From NCBI GenBank assembly GCA_009768925.2, contig VHIT02000052.1, positions 62,001 through 126,000 on the forward strand: a stretch of 64,000 nucleotides of DNA, in the 5' to 3' direction. The notes under the pieces are model-generated. The model was not told where the DNA came from, did no database searches, and saw only the letters and a program-made list of their open reading frames with translations. The position numbers were made by a program, and so were the translations under genes. Positions 34,210 through 43,825 of this stretch are shown here, one piece after another (the stretch's first letter is position 1; the number at the start of each line of letters is the position of its first letter). Source of the DNA: Cryptosporidium bovis. Lineage: Eukaryota; Apicomplexa; Conoidasida; Eucoccidiorida; Cryptosporidiidae.

Positions 34210-35961
34210 ATGACAAACACAAGGCATTTACCAATAATACTTCTGTCTTTAATCCTTTATGTACACTATTGCCTTTCAGAAGAGGTGTATTCCGAATCTA
34301 ATAATGGTCTTTTTGAAAATAAAGGTGAATACATAAAGGGACATCAAAGTATCATAAGTGAGAATAAAATCGAAAGAACAATTGAATTCAATTGTAAAAT
34401 GCTTTTTGAGTCAATTTATTTTGATAAATATTCCCAGAACCTTGTCAAATTACTTTTTTTTTTGGGTATAATTGACGAGTATGAGAAAATTTCGAAAAAA
34501 GACATTTTTTTTACAAATGGTAAAAAATCAAGAATTGAAAAGATAAATATTGATAACTTAGTGTCGCATGAACAAATAAATGTATTATTTGAAGGTAAAA
34601 ATATTAACGAAAATAAGATAGAACTTAGCGAGTGTAGGGTCAATAAAAAAACAGGTATCCCACTTTTCAATATTGGCGAAAGCTTACTTCATTCAGCAGT
34701 TATTTCAGGAAGATTAAATATTGTGTTACTATTGATACTGTCCGGAATTGATGTAAACATTAAATTGATTAAGTCAGACTACGGCACCCTACCCATAGTT
34801 GGATCAGTGGGAGGTTATATAGGTGATCTAGAAGGTATGACACCTTTACATTACGTTTCATTGATTCAAAACCTTGAATCCATTGAAATAGCAAGCTTAC
34901 TTTTAAAATATGGAGCAGATCCTAATTCAAGAGATAGATATAAAAGAACTCCACTACACACTGTTGGGTTATCACGTAACCTTCATCCAAAGAAAATAAC
35001 TAAAATTCTTTTAGATGGAGGAGCGGACGTCAAAAAAAAAGATTTATCAAAATTAACTCCGTTACATTTTGCTGTCTCACGAAACAATGTACCTGTTGTG
35101 AGTTTACTTGTCTCACACAAAAGTAATATAAACATTAATGAAGAATTATTGGAGTATATCGTTGATTACAACGGAAATACACCGTTGCATATTGCAGCAA
35201 TGTTTAATTCCGGTGATGTATTACCATTGATAATAAACAATAAAAATGATCCACTGACGGGGAATTTTCACGGATTATCTCCACTAGAAATTTCAACATT
35301 TCCTGTTGGATATAGAGCATTAAATTCAGAAGATATACCACCATTTGCCTTATCAGTATTACTATCTAATGTTAATATTAACTTACTTGAAAACTCGTTT
35401 TTGGAAAAAATTAGCGAATCCTTTTATAGAAGCATTAAAGGTGGTTACTTGCAAATACTAGAGAAAATATTGTTCCTAAATGGCCCAAAGTTGGACAACA
35501 CACCCAAATTAAAAATTTACTTTGACATAAATAAAGGGATATCACTGGTAGAAAATAAAAATAAGAAAGTGGAAAACTACCTAAAATCATTCGGAACCGA
35601 TATTTTGTGTCCAAATCCACCAGTCGTTTCAAATTCAAACTATAAATTGAGTGATACGGTTATAGGTGAACACATAAGAGTTGGAGATACAGTAACATAT
35701 GAATGCCTTGAAGAATATAAATTGATAGGATACTCAACAATAACTTGTAATTTTGGTGATAATATGGCATTCTATGTCCCGGATCCACCATTCTGCTTAA
35801 TGAAGAGAAAAAAAGACTTAGAAATTTCAGATAAAGAAGACAAACACTTATTTGTTTTATTGTTCTTTGGTATCCTATTAATTGTCTTAATGATTATATT
35901 AGTGTTAATATTACATACAAAAAAAAGAAGAGCCAATAGTATATCATATAAGCAGTTATAG
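34210..35961 (+). CDS. Secreted type I membrane protein with ankyrin repeats and a Sushi domain, 583 aa
   Basis: A signal peptide (HLPIILLSLILYVHYCLS) precedes about 120 unassigned residues. Ankyrin repeats follow at about 155-360: GESLLHSAVISGRLNIV, EGMTPLHYVSLIQN, KRTPLHTVGLSRN, LTPLHFAVSRNNVPVV and GNTPLHIAAMFNSG. A four-Cys Sushi/CCP domain spans about 467-528 (CPNPPVV ... DTVTYECLEEYKLIG ... TITCNF ... PDPPFC). A transmembrane helix (HLFVLLFFGILLIVLMIILV, about 545-568) and a 15-residue basic tail ending SYKQL, a YxxPhi sorting signal, complete it. By topology the ankyrin repeats would lie on the lumenal/extracellular side, which is unusual. It is likely a microneme or surface protein; ligand unknown. 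Confidence 0.85.
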   Translation: MTNTRHLPIILLSLILYVHYCLSEEVYSESNNGLFENKGEYIKGHQSIISENKIERTIEFNCKMLFESIYFDKYSQNLVKLLFFLGIIDEYEKISKKDIFFTNGKKSRIEKINIDNLVSHEQINVLFEGKNINENKIELSECRVNKKTGIPLFNIGESLLHSAVISGRLNIVLLLILSGIDVNIKLIKSDYGTLPIVGSVGGYIGDLEGMTPLHYVSLIQNLESIEIASLLLKYGADPNSRDRYKRTPLHTVGLSRNLHPKKITKILLDGGADVKKKDLSKLTPLHFAVSRNNVPVVSLLVSHKSNININEELLEYIVDYNGNTPLHIAAMFNSGDVLPLIINNKNDPLTGNFHGLSPLEISTFPVGYRALNSEDIPPFALSVLLSNVNINLLENSFLEKISESFYRSIKGGYLQILEKILFLNGPKLDNTPKLKIYFDINKGISLVENKNKKVENYLKSFGTDILCPNPPVVSNSNYKLSDTVIGEHIRVGDTVTYECLEEYKLIGYSTITCNFGDNMAFYVPDPPFCLMKRKKDLEISDKEDKHLFVLLFFGILLIVLMIILVLILHTKKRRANSISYKQL

Positions 35962-36035
35962 TGGAAAAAATGAAATATTAAATTTTAAGAATTACAGGGA
36001 TTAACTTATAAATCATAGGATAATTTACACTTTTT

Positions 36036-37973
36036 TTAAATAAGTAAGTCGTTTTCAAGTATTTCTTTGAGTATTTCCCATCTAATTTCTCCATTTTGAT
36101 CCAACGGTGATTCGGGAAAGTCCAAAAATGGTCCTTTTGAAATCGACTCATTGAAAGTGGGGATATTTTGAATGTCCAACATTTTGTTATTAAAAAATAA
36201 CGACCTTGTAAACGAATCTAGTAGCAATTCATTTATTGTAAACTGCATACATCCTGCAAGTATCCATGCAAATATTCTTGCTTCTTCGATATTCCTTATA
36301 CGATTCAGTTGATCGAGTATCAATTCTTGATGTGGTTTTATATTAATTGGAACAGACTTTTCGAATGCATTCCCAAAATACTTTAGGGGGACAAATCTGC
36401 ATTGAATATTTATCCAGTTAATATCTTTAGTAGTGTTTTTGCAATTCCTAACGTTGTAGTTCCAAAGTAACAGATAACATGGCTTGTTAAGTGTAAATAT
36501 TAAGTCACTGAATTTACTCTGTCTTATCACACATTTTAACCTCGGTATTAATAACAATACTTTTTTTTCCTCGGAATTTTCAATATTGGAATCTTTTAAA
36601 CAATTTAAATTAGTTTTCTTTTTAAATAATATATCACAATCACTTATTTTATTTGGGTAATTTTTCTCGTCGATGTATGTTATAGCTACTACATTAGGCT
36701 GATTATTTAGTTTTAAATCGTAATTTAAAGAATTACCATTGACATTATTATCGATAATACTTTTATGATTCGGTGATGTACTTGAAATACTTTCAACACA
36801 AGTTGAATCTATTGTTACGAAACCACAAAATGAAGCATTTTGTGTAGAAATGTATTCAAATTCGGAACTGTATTTTCCCTCAAAAGTTTTTTTGTCTTGA
36901 ATAGCTACATCTTTAAGAGTTGAACTTATTTTGTCAGTAATTAAATTATCATCCATGTAATAAATCGATTCCTCGAAACCTTCTTCCTTCAATGTTATTA
37001 TTCCTTTCTTAATGTATTCATACTCTTCTCTTCTCGCATTTGTCACAAGCAAATTGGTAGATTCCACTGTCAATATATGTTTAATTGAAAAGCATTCACT
37101 GAATAATCCTATTGGCAGCCCTTTTAAAAATCCTGTTTTCCTCTTCAAACGACCCCCTCTCCCAAAAAAGGAAGGTGGTAACAACCACGCTGTATTTGAG
37201 TGAAATCCTGGTAAAAGGCACCTAGTACACGAAGGTATTATAATACACCTATTTGAATTCGCGTTACACGATAAGAGTGGTCTTCTACTTTGTTCAATCA
37301 CTGTTAAAGGAGAATTTATTTGGCTATTCTGAATCTGGTCGTAAATATGAAAGCGTGGATAAATTTTTGGTAGAATGAGACTTCTTAGAGTTTCAATTGA
37401 CAGTTTGTTTCTTTCTTCAATAATGTAGTTTGAAATCAACATTATCATTTCATTTTGTAAACGCATTACTTCTGCTTGGTAGAAATAAGGAATTAACCTT
37501 TTCTGATAAAATTCTATGTTATTTGGAAATTTTATATTGCCTATATTTTTGTATGTCAGTACTGAATTTCTTGGAGTAAAATTGAAGTTATGTTCATTTA
37601 GAGCGAGGTTCCTAATCCCTTTATTTTTATTAACGCAACTCGTGTAATGCTTTCTATTTTCTTCGATTTCAAAACACATAACTTCATTCTGATGATGTTG
37701 ATAAGATTTATCTCTCTGTATGTAGGTTTTAAATGAAAATTTATCAATGTTTAAACTATTCGTAAAACTTTGATTTGCCAACTGAGAGCAAATCTTGCAT
37801 TCAATATTTTGCAATTCACTCCCTGGAGAATAATTATGCATGGAATAACTTTCATATTTGTTTTCACCCGATAATTTCGCTTTTTTTTCAGTTAACTCTT
37901 CATTGGAGAATAAATTGTTGTCCATTAAGTGATTCAATATTGATCTTTTTTTACGATTTGGTGAATTATTCAT
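36036..37973 (-). CDS. Hypothetical protein, 645 aa
   Basis: Not recognised. The start is the ATG at 37973; an in-frame GTG four codons upstream is not credible. There is no signal peptide or membrane helix, and it is probably nuclear or cytosolic. The N-terminus is basic (NRKKRSILNHLM) and contains an isolated CKIC. A helical segment (YFYQAEVMRLQNEMIMLISN) lies near residue 170. Around 235-280 a Cys/Gly-rich stretch (RCIIIPSCTRCLLPGF, then FFGRGGRLKRKTGFLKGL) could be a binding surface. The C-terminal third has beta-like strands (KKVLLLIPRLKCVIRQ) followed by helices (ARIFAWILAGCMQFTINELL). Asn-rich low-complexity segments are inserted between. Confidence 0.6.
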   Translation of the reverse strand: MNNSPNRKKRSILNHLMDNNLFSNEELTEKKAKLSGENKYESYSMHNYSPGSELQNIECKICSQLANQSFTNSLNIDKFSFKTYIQRDKSYQHHQNEVMCFEIEENRKHYTSCVNKNKGIRNLALNEHNFNFTPRNSVLTYKNIGNIKFPNNIEFYQKRLIPYFYQAEVMRLQNEMIMLISNYIIEERNKLSIETLRSLILPKIYPRFHIYDQIQNSQINSPLTVIEQSRRPLLSCNANSNRCIIIPSCTRCLLPGFHSNTAWLLPPSFFGRGGRLKRKTGFLKGLPIGLFSECFSIKHILTVESTNLLVTNARREEYEYIKKGIITLKEEGFEESIYYMDDNLITDKISSTLKDVAIQDKKTFEGKYSSEFEYISTQNASFCGFVTIDSTCVESISSTSPNHKSIIDNNVNGNSLNYDLKLNNQPNVVAITYIDEKNYPNKISDCDILFKKKTNLNCLKDSNIENSEEKKVLLLIPRLKCVIRQSKFSDLIFTLNKPCYLLLWNYNVRNCKNTTKDINWINIQCRFVPLKYFGNAFEKSVPINIKPHQELILDQLNRIRNIEEARIFAWILAGCMQFTINELLLDSFTRSLFFNNKMLDIQNIPTFNESISKGPFLDFPESPLDQNGEIRWEILKEILENDLLI

Positions 37974-38405
37974 GGGTTTTTCCACCGAGTTTCATAAATT
38001 TTTTCTTATTGTATGGAAATATTCGAAACAACTTGTAAGGTATTCAAAAATATATATTTAAAAATCTACAAGTTGATTCTGGAAATCAATGAATAATTAA
38101 CGAACCACTTCAAATTGTTGGACAACTCTGTTTTTTTGTTCTCCTAAAAACATGGTATCTTTTTATTATGCTTGCCAATTGTGAGATTAAGACCTCAAAG
38201 CGCGGAACAGAGCGTTTTCAGATCCAATAAAACAATGCTCGGTGACGATAACACAAATAATCAATTGCTCATATAGGTGGTGGAATATAATATACAGGTC
38301 ACTTAACAAATCCAATATTTATAGAAATATGTAAAATAATTCAGGAGAGTTATTCTTATTAGATTCTAAATAGATATCTACAAACTTCAGATATTTAGAG
38401 TAATC
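37974..38405. other. Spacer between 645-aa gene and RPL31
   Basis: A 432-nt AT-rich spacer containing one GC-richer patch near 38190-38260. No gene or structured RNA is supported. Confidence 0.45.
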
Positions 38406-38846
38406 TCAATCTTGTACCTTCTCAGTTTGAAGATCTGCAAAAGAGCTAACTGGAATATATTGTACAAGAGTATACAAAGACTCCTTCGAATCCTCAGACT
38501 CGCTGCGCTTTCTAGATATTCTAACACGAACTCGCGTAGGCAAGTTTCTAATACCTTTACTGAATATGAACTTGTTTAATTTAGCATCAATCCTGACATC
38601 TTCGGTCTTCATTACTCTACCTGCGAATTCTCTTATTCCTTTAATGGCTTTCGGTGCCCTTTTCTTAAAAGTTGTTTTATGCACCATCTTACTAAGGTTG
38701 ATGGTGTAGTCTCTGGTACACGGTGCCAACAAATTTTTTTTCACTTATAGTTGCAGATTTGAGGAATAATTCAGAATTGAGTTAGTAATAGATATAAGAT
38801 ATTCGTGAGTTTGAAAAATATATGAAGAAAACCTACCTTGTGCCAT
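38406..38846 (-). CDS. RPL31: 60S ribosomal protein L31 (eL31), two exons
   Basis: Exon 1 is only 10 nt (38846-38837, ATGGCACAAG). A 93-nt GTAGGT...TAAG intron (38836-38744) follows, then exon 2 at 38743-38406, giving 115 aa. The sequence follows eL31 throughout: TRDYTINLSKMVHKTTFKKR, APKAIKGIREFAGRVM, DVRIDAKLNKFIFSKGIRN, RVRVRISRKRSESEDS and LYTLVQYIPVSSF. The start in exon 1 is certain, because exon 2 has no ATG before the conserved core. A micro-exon carrying the start codon is common in ribosomal protein genes. Role: large-subunit protein near the peptide exit tunnel. Confidence 0.95.
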
Positions 38847-39086
38847 TTTTTCTTCCACTACGCAAAGGTTCAGATTTAAAAAAAGAAAATCTCCAAATAG
38901 GTATCAATAACTGCCAGGAAATATAAAACTAACAGAATATTCTCGAAGTAATTGTAATAATTACCCAAGAAATCGCTTTATTAGTCGTGGAGTGGTGAAC
39001 AGAAAAATTATGAATAGGCGAGACGAGACAAAAAGAAACGGCAAATTGCGGCACAATCAAATATCAAAAAACTTGTATTTAAGGTT

Positions 39087-41552
39087 CTAAGTCACTTGCA
39101 ATAACTCGTTGATTTCAATATTTTTGTATATTGTCTTTTCGTTGTTGATATATGTAGTTAAGTTATTTAACAAAATTTTTGGTCCTCTAGGTATTTCACT
39201 TGAAGAAAAACGAATTTGTTCGTGACAAAGCGTCACTAATTTAGATATGAAATCAGTAGTTACATTGGGACTCCCCTGCTCCAAAAAGTACATATATTTC
39301 TCTAATATATCTATGAATAGTACTGAATTCGCTGGCGTTACTTGAACGGCTGAATCTGCTATTTTCAGACATTTTTGTAGGCACTCCAGAACCCGATTTG
39401 CGTCTCTGTTCTCCTTGTTGTTCCAAAATAAATGAGAACACATCAGAATTGCCCTACATTGATCTGGCTTCCTTAAAAGTTTTGCCGAGTATTGTGTCAA
39501 TTTTGTAGCTATGGTTTCGTATTCATTCTCACTCAAACAACCCGTGATATTAATGAGTGTACCAATGATAGACATTAAACCCTGGAATTGTTTTTTAGAT
39601 TCTGAGAGCTCCTCCTCAAAACAAACAAGCCCCTGAATGATAAATTCGTAACAAATCGCTTCTAGCTTGTTTGGTCCAGCTACTGCACTTGAGACCACAG
39701 AACCCTGAAGAAACAAATCCAACGCAATTTCGGGGGAGCAAGTGGAGAGCTCTGTTGCTGTTTTGTGAACAAATTTTAGCAATTTCCTAATAGATAAACT
39801 AGAAGATTCCATATTAACCTTCAAATAAAATTTTCTGGATTCAGAATCATAAGATTTTTCACTTTCCATTAATTCATTAATTAGTTTAAGTGCACAATAT
39901 CCAAGGGTTGGAAGTGTGTATTTAAAGTTTATACTTGTTCCTCTATGGAACAAATCATAAAGAACTTCATACATTGCAAATATATAGTTTAAATTGTCAC
40001 CAGTTATTTGGTGTACTAGCTTAGAAATTTGCATCTGTTCGTGAATGAACTCATTAGAATCCTCTAATACTTCTTCAGCTGTTTTGATCTCTGACCCACC
40101 TTCTAACATTGGGAGAATAAACGAACAAAATCTTTGTAATGCCTCTATATTATTTAAAGGTGTGTTATTCTCTACAATAGTATTAATTAGGGATATTGCC
40201 ACTCTTCTCCCTGCATGGTTGTTCAAAAAATATAGGAGATTTGGGAAATGATCCATTTCAATCATGATGGATAGTGGCATGGATTGGAAAGGAACTGAGA
40301 GTATTTCAATTATAGTATCAACACATCTCGGTTCAAGGAAAGCCCCACAAGTCCCATCTACTCTTACACCAAGAGCATTTGTGAGAAGGGTTACTGTAGA
40401 CCCAAGTATCAAATCAACATAATGAGTATTATTTGGATAAATAGTTAGGGTAAATGTGAGAAAGGCTGAATGTAAATCCAATAGACTTGACAAGTCCCTT
40501 TCAAGTGTGTTGCCAACCTGTTTTTGTGTGGGATTAGGCCTTTCATTAAGTTCTGCAAGGTGTTTTCTAAAGAGTTCAAAAATATCAATATCACTAATCA
40601 AACTTTTGTCTTGTGTTTGACTTAAAAAGTTCGAAAGCCTATTCATTAAATTTGTCAAAATGGGTTTAAGATCGACTCCAGGGAGAGTTTTCATACAGGC
40701 AGAAAGTAAAAGTTCGAGTGTCTTCAGGTGATTCTCGTCAGAGAACACTTGTATTATGCAATCAAGAAGGTATTGTTGTGCCAAAACATCCTCACAAGAT
40801 AATACAACACTTAGTAATTTCGGTAATATTTCTTGAATGTATAATTGTTGGGTAAGGCCCTCTAAATGTGACACTCTTACCAGATTCGCTCCAACCAAAA
40901 TTCTTAGATCATGTCTCTCTCGTTCCCTCCTCATCTTATCCTTCGGAGTTCCATGATTTTGAAGTCTAATCCACAATCTTGTTGACTCACAGAAATTTGA
41001 GTATAGAAACTCCCAAGAGTCAAGGACATCGCCTCCACCATTTTTTTCATATATGCTTCCTGTATCTGGAAGAACATCTCTACATGTTTGAATGAGAAAA
41101 TATCTTAAAAATAACCCTCTCATTGGATGTTGTACACCTTTACAAAGTTCAGACATATCTTTTAGTATTTCTTTTGCTGGTGCCTCTAGGGAGCGAATAT
41201 AACACGCCCCTGCAGTTATTAATAAAAAAAGACGTGGAATGATATTTCCTGCATGTTGAACCGAATCATATAACTCGCTCATTTTTCTACCATGTCGAGA
41301 CTTATCATCAAAAAAATTGGACAAGTCACGCATTTCTTGAAATATTAACATGTAGAGTTCATAATAATGCTTTGGAGAGAGAAAAGAAGTTCGTAGTTCA
41401 CATAGCATACTTGATGCATGTTTTAGTGCATCTCTTAATCCATCTTGGTCAATCGCACGTTTCATATAATAGGCATGTTCCTTTACTGAATTTGTGGCTT
41501 CCGCTAGCAAGGAACTCTGATTGTAACTATCCGCCTGGCGAATCCTGTCCAT
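39087..41552 (-). CDS. VPS35: Retromer subunit VPS35
   Basis: An 821-aa alpha-solenoid scaffold of retromer, recycling cargo from endosomes to Golgi; in apicomplexans retromer also serves secretory-organelle biogenesis. The N-terminal helix pattern is typical (YYMKRAIDQDGLRDALKHAS, MLCELRTSFLSPKHYYELYM). The highly conserved PRLYLM motif appears as PRLFLLITAGACYIRS, and GVQHPMRGLFLRYFLIQTC and GDVLDSWEFLYSNF follow. The C-terminal half is helical repeats with a metallophosphoesterase-like VPS29-binding region expected. Length is close to the family norm (about 790-800). It is a single exon. Confidence 0.95.
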   Translation of the reverse strand: MDRIRQADSYNQSSLLAEATNSVKEHAYYMKRAIDQDGLRDALKHASSMLCELRTSFLSPKHYYELYMLIFQEMRDLSNFFDDKSRHGRKMSELYDSVQHAGNIIPRLFLLITAGACYIRSLEAPAKEILKDMSELCKGVQHPMRGLFLRYFLIQTCRDVLPDTGSIYEKNGGGDVLDSWEFLYSNFCESTRLWIRLQNHGTPKDKMRRERERHDLRILVGANLVRVSHLEGLTQQLYIQEILPKLLSVVLSCEDVLAQQYLLDCIIQVFSDENHLKTLELLLSACMKTLPGVDLKPILTNLMNRLSNFLSQTQDKSLISDIDIFELFRKHLAELNERPNPTQKQVGNTLERDLSSLLDLHSAFLTFTLTIYPNNTHYVDLILGSTVTLLTNALGVRVDGTCGAFLEPRCVDTIIEILSVPFQSMPLSIMIEMDHFPNLLYFLNNHAGRRVAISLINTIVENNTPLNNIEALQRFCSFILPMLEGGSEIKTAEEVLEDSNEFIHEQMQISKLVHQITGDNLNYIFAMYEVLYDLFHRGTSINFKYTLPTLGYCALKLINELMESEKSYDSESRKFYLKVNMESSSLSIRKLLKFVHKTATELSTCSPEIALDLFLQGSVVSSAVAGPNKLEAICYEFIIQGLVCFEEELSESKKQFQGLMSIIGTLINITGCLSENEYETIATKLTQYSAKLLRKPDQCRAILMCSHLFWNNKENRDANRVLECLQKCLKIADSAVQVTPANSVLFIDILEKYMYFLEQGSPNVTTDFISKLVTLCHEQIRFSSSEIPRGPKILLNNLTTYINNEKTIYKNIEINELLQVT

Positions 41553-42088
41553 GAGTACAACAATTATATTTTACAATAAAAATTTATACGTTTAAATCTG
41601 CACATAAACTGGTGATACAGAGATTTTCCTTTTTTTTGCTCAAATAGAACTCTGATCCTCACTTTTAGCTTTTGTTTATGTTTGCCGCTATTTGAGAGGG
41701 GAACAATTACATGAAATTTTTTAGCGATTTTTTTTTTCTGACATTCAAATACAGGATTTAAGTGCCGAAAAAATACACGAATAACCTGTGACATAGACAA
41801 AATAATGTTAACATTCAAAAATAGAGCGAAAAACAAGTTAAATAAATAAATAGAATAAGGTGAACAGTGATTTGGAACTTTCACAGCTATATTATTGACG
41901 ATTCATAGACTTCAATCCATTGATTTGTTTCATGCTACTTAATTTCTGTATAATAATTCCATAAGAATATCTCGCGGATTTAAAGTTAAAATCCTAAAAA
42001 ATGCATCTAGACTCTATTGGTCCTGCTGGAACGTTAAAGTTAATTATTTTAATGTTAATTCGCATTTTATGAACCATGCGGAGCGTGC
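41553..42088. other. Spacer between VPS35 and tRNA-Tyr
   Basis: A 536-nt spacer. A 106-codon minus-strand Lys/Phe-rich frame (41564-41884) runs directly into the VPS35 5' flank and is judged spurious. Nothing else is seen. Confidence 0.45.
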
Positions 42089-42171
42089 CCGGGCGTAGCT
42101 CAGGGGTAGAGCGATTGACTGTAGACCTGGCAGACATCAATTGGTCCCGTGTTCGATTCACGGTGCCCGGA
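42089..42171 (+). tRNA. tRNA-Tyr (anticodon GTA) with an 11-nt intron
   Basis: The acceptor CCGGGCG pairs with TGCCCGG, and the D arm is GCTC/GAGC. The anticodon stem is ATTGA(42114-42118)/TCAAT(42137-42141). The 18 nt between them split into a normal loop (CTGTAG + A, anticodon GTA at 42121-42123) and an 11-nt intron at 42125-42135 after position 37, the canonical site for tRNA-Tyr introns. The T arm is CCGTG-TTCGATT-CACGG. There is no encoded CCA, and a T7 terminator follows. The C1-G72 acceptor start is the eukaryotic Tyr identity pair. Confidence 0.95.
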
Positions 42172-42176
42172 TGCGC

Positions 42177-42183
42177 TTTTTTT
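42177..42183 (+). terminator. Pol III terminator of tRNA-Tyr
   Basis: Seven T residues starting six nucleotides after the mature tRNA 3' end. Confidence 0.75.
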
Positions 42184-42185
42184 GT

Positions 42186-42200
42186 GGGGGGGGGGGGGGG
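42186..42200. repeat. Poly-G tract (G15)
   Basis: Fifteen consecutive G residues immediately after the tRNA-Tyr terminator, striking in an AT-rich genome. Length may be polymorphic or an assembly artefact. Confidence 0.8.
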
Positions 42201-42261
42201 ATAATGACCCCGCCGGACTGAATTCACGGTCTCCGGGGCCGGACGAATGTGCAGGAGCATT

Positions 42262-43668
42262 TCAGGGAAAGAATAATTTATCGTTTTTCCTGGCGTTGTC
42301 AACTATGAGTTCTATTACCTTTTCATCTATTCTCACACTTAGTGGAAATGTGACAAAGAGGTGGAATCCGCGAGTTGTAATGTTTATAAACTTATTATTT
42401 TTCATGTTAATAATGGTATACATACTTGGTTCTTTGTTTCTTTTGAATTGAGAGTTTGTAAATTCTGTAATTTTGATATATGTCTGAAAAATATCTTTTT
42501 TATCATGTATTTCTGGGTGTGTTTCACTAACGACGTAACAATTTTTACATGTAGAAACATAAACAAAGTGTTGTATAACGATCTCTTTCGATAGTTGCCC
42601 ACCCTTTATGAGTATATTAGGATCTAAAAACGACATTTCGAATGATTCCAATACACTGCAGTACTTAGAGTTCTTTATATAGTTCAAACATGCATTTGAA
42701 TGATCAGAGAATTTTTCAAAAACTTGAGTACTACTATTTGAAGAAAGTAAAACGAAACAAATATTTGACGACCCGGTTGTTTCCTCATTAGAGTTCCAAT
42801 AGTGAAAATAACAATATATGTACGATATTGTGCTTATACATGGTAAGCAAATAGGAATCCATAATTCATTACTTGTGTTCTTTTTACTGAAGAGAGAATA
42901 TGAAATATTCTTCAAAAGAGAGAAATCAGTAGAAGGTATATTTCTAATATATTTTGAGCCAAACCAAGTAACTATACGTGAGGATGCAAACATTGCCCCA
43001 CCAAGTAAACCATCAGTTTTAATATTTTGTATTAATTTTTTTATTACACTCCTTACCTCTGCATCCATTGGTTGTGCCTCAATGAATAGATTTGGTGTTT
43101 CAATTGGAAAATTGGAACTAGGATTATTTTGTCTTAAATATTTGTGAAATTTTGGGACCTTCTGAAAAGAGTAGTACCAATATAGGGAATCAATGTTCGT
43201 TTGGATAGAATTTACGCATCTATCGATAATATTTACATCACTTGTACCAATCATTTGTTGTATATCTACGTTTGGTCTTGATTTCAAAATTTTGTGTATT
43301 GAACCTGTGAGAATCATTACAAGTTGGTAATAAACATATTCCAACATCCCTTTTAAATACCCTATTGGATCATTTGAGAATTCAGAAACACAACAGAGGA
43401 TTATTCCTTGTCGCTCTAGAAATACAATTCGGTGTGAATCAGAACACATCCACTTGATATAGTCAAAAATATAAATATCACTTTCAACATTAAAGATAAT
43501 GACCTTCTGTTCCGATAAAGTGCATGTTACCTTACTTAAAATTGCTGATAATGAACTTGAAATCAAGCTTAAGGTACTTTGGTCATTTACTCCAAGTGAG
43601 TATATTGGTTTTCCTGCAGAACTGAATATGAGAATCTTGCGAGAACTTCTTTCCCTACTAAAACTCAT
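42262..43668 (-). CDS. MON1: Vacuolar fusion protein MON1
   Basis: A 468-aa protein. MON1 with CCZ1 forms the Rab7 GEF that converts early to late endosomes. Three longin-type regions are expected. The first is visible from residue 10 (KILIFSSAGKPIYSLG, like the family HVF.LS.AGKPIYS), followed by VFLERQGIILCCVSEF and EYVYYQLVMILTG. The C-terminus TTRGFHLFVTFPLSVRIDEK matches the family LFVTF ending. Low-complexity Asn/Ser insertions separate the blocks. The protein is at the short end of the family. It is cytosolic and peripheral on endosomes. No CCZ1 partner lies in this window. Confidence 0.85.
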   Translation of the reverse strand: MSFSRERSSRKILIFSSAGKPIYSLGVNDQSTLSLISSSLSAILSKVTCTLSEQKVIIFNVESDIYIFDYIKWMCSDSHRIVFLERQGIILCCVSEFSNDPIGYLKGMLEYVYYQLVMILTGSIHKILKSRPNVDIQQMIGTSDVNIIDRCVNSIQTNIDSLYWYYSFQKVPKFHKYLRQNNPSSNFPIETPNLFIEAQPMDAEVRSVIKKLIQNIKTDGLLGGAMFASSRIVTWFGSKYIRNIPSTDFSLLKNISYSLFSKKNTSNELWIPICLPCISTISYIYCYFHYWNSNEETTGSSNICFVLLSSNSSTQVFEKFSDHSNACLNYIKNSKYCSVLESFEMSFLDPNILIKGGQLSKEIVIQHFVYVSTCKNCYVVSETHPEIHDKKDIFQTYIKITEFTNSQFKRNKEPSMYTIINMKNNKFINITTRGFHLFVTFPLSVRIDEKVIELIVDNARKNDKLFFP

Positions 43669-43825
43669 CTCTCTATTTATTTTAATATTTTATTTCTTTA
43701 TATTTAAGAACATATTTGTTACCTCACAATTGTAGTAAAGCGCTAATTTTTCTATTGTTGGCTCATTTGCACAGATTGGGATATATTTAAATAACAGCTT
43801 ATGTAGTTATATATGAACATATATA

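Noticed and set aside
33941-34234. 97-codon minus-strand frame before the ankyrin-Sushi gene
   Set aside because: Runs through a T16 tract (poly-Lys) and overlaps the start of the real gene on the other strand.
41564-41884. 106-codon minus-strand open frame upstream of VPS35
   Set aside because: Low-complexity Lys/Phe composition over A/T-runs, directly abutting the VPS35 start; looks like open AT-rich flank rather than a gene.
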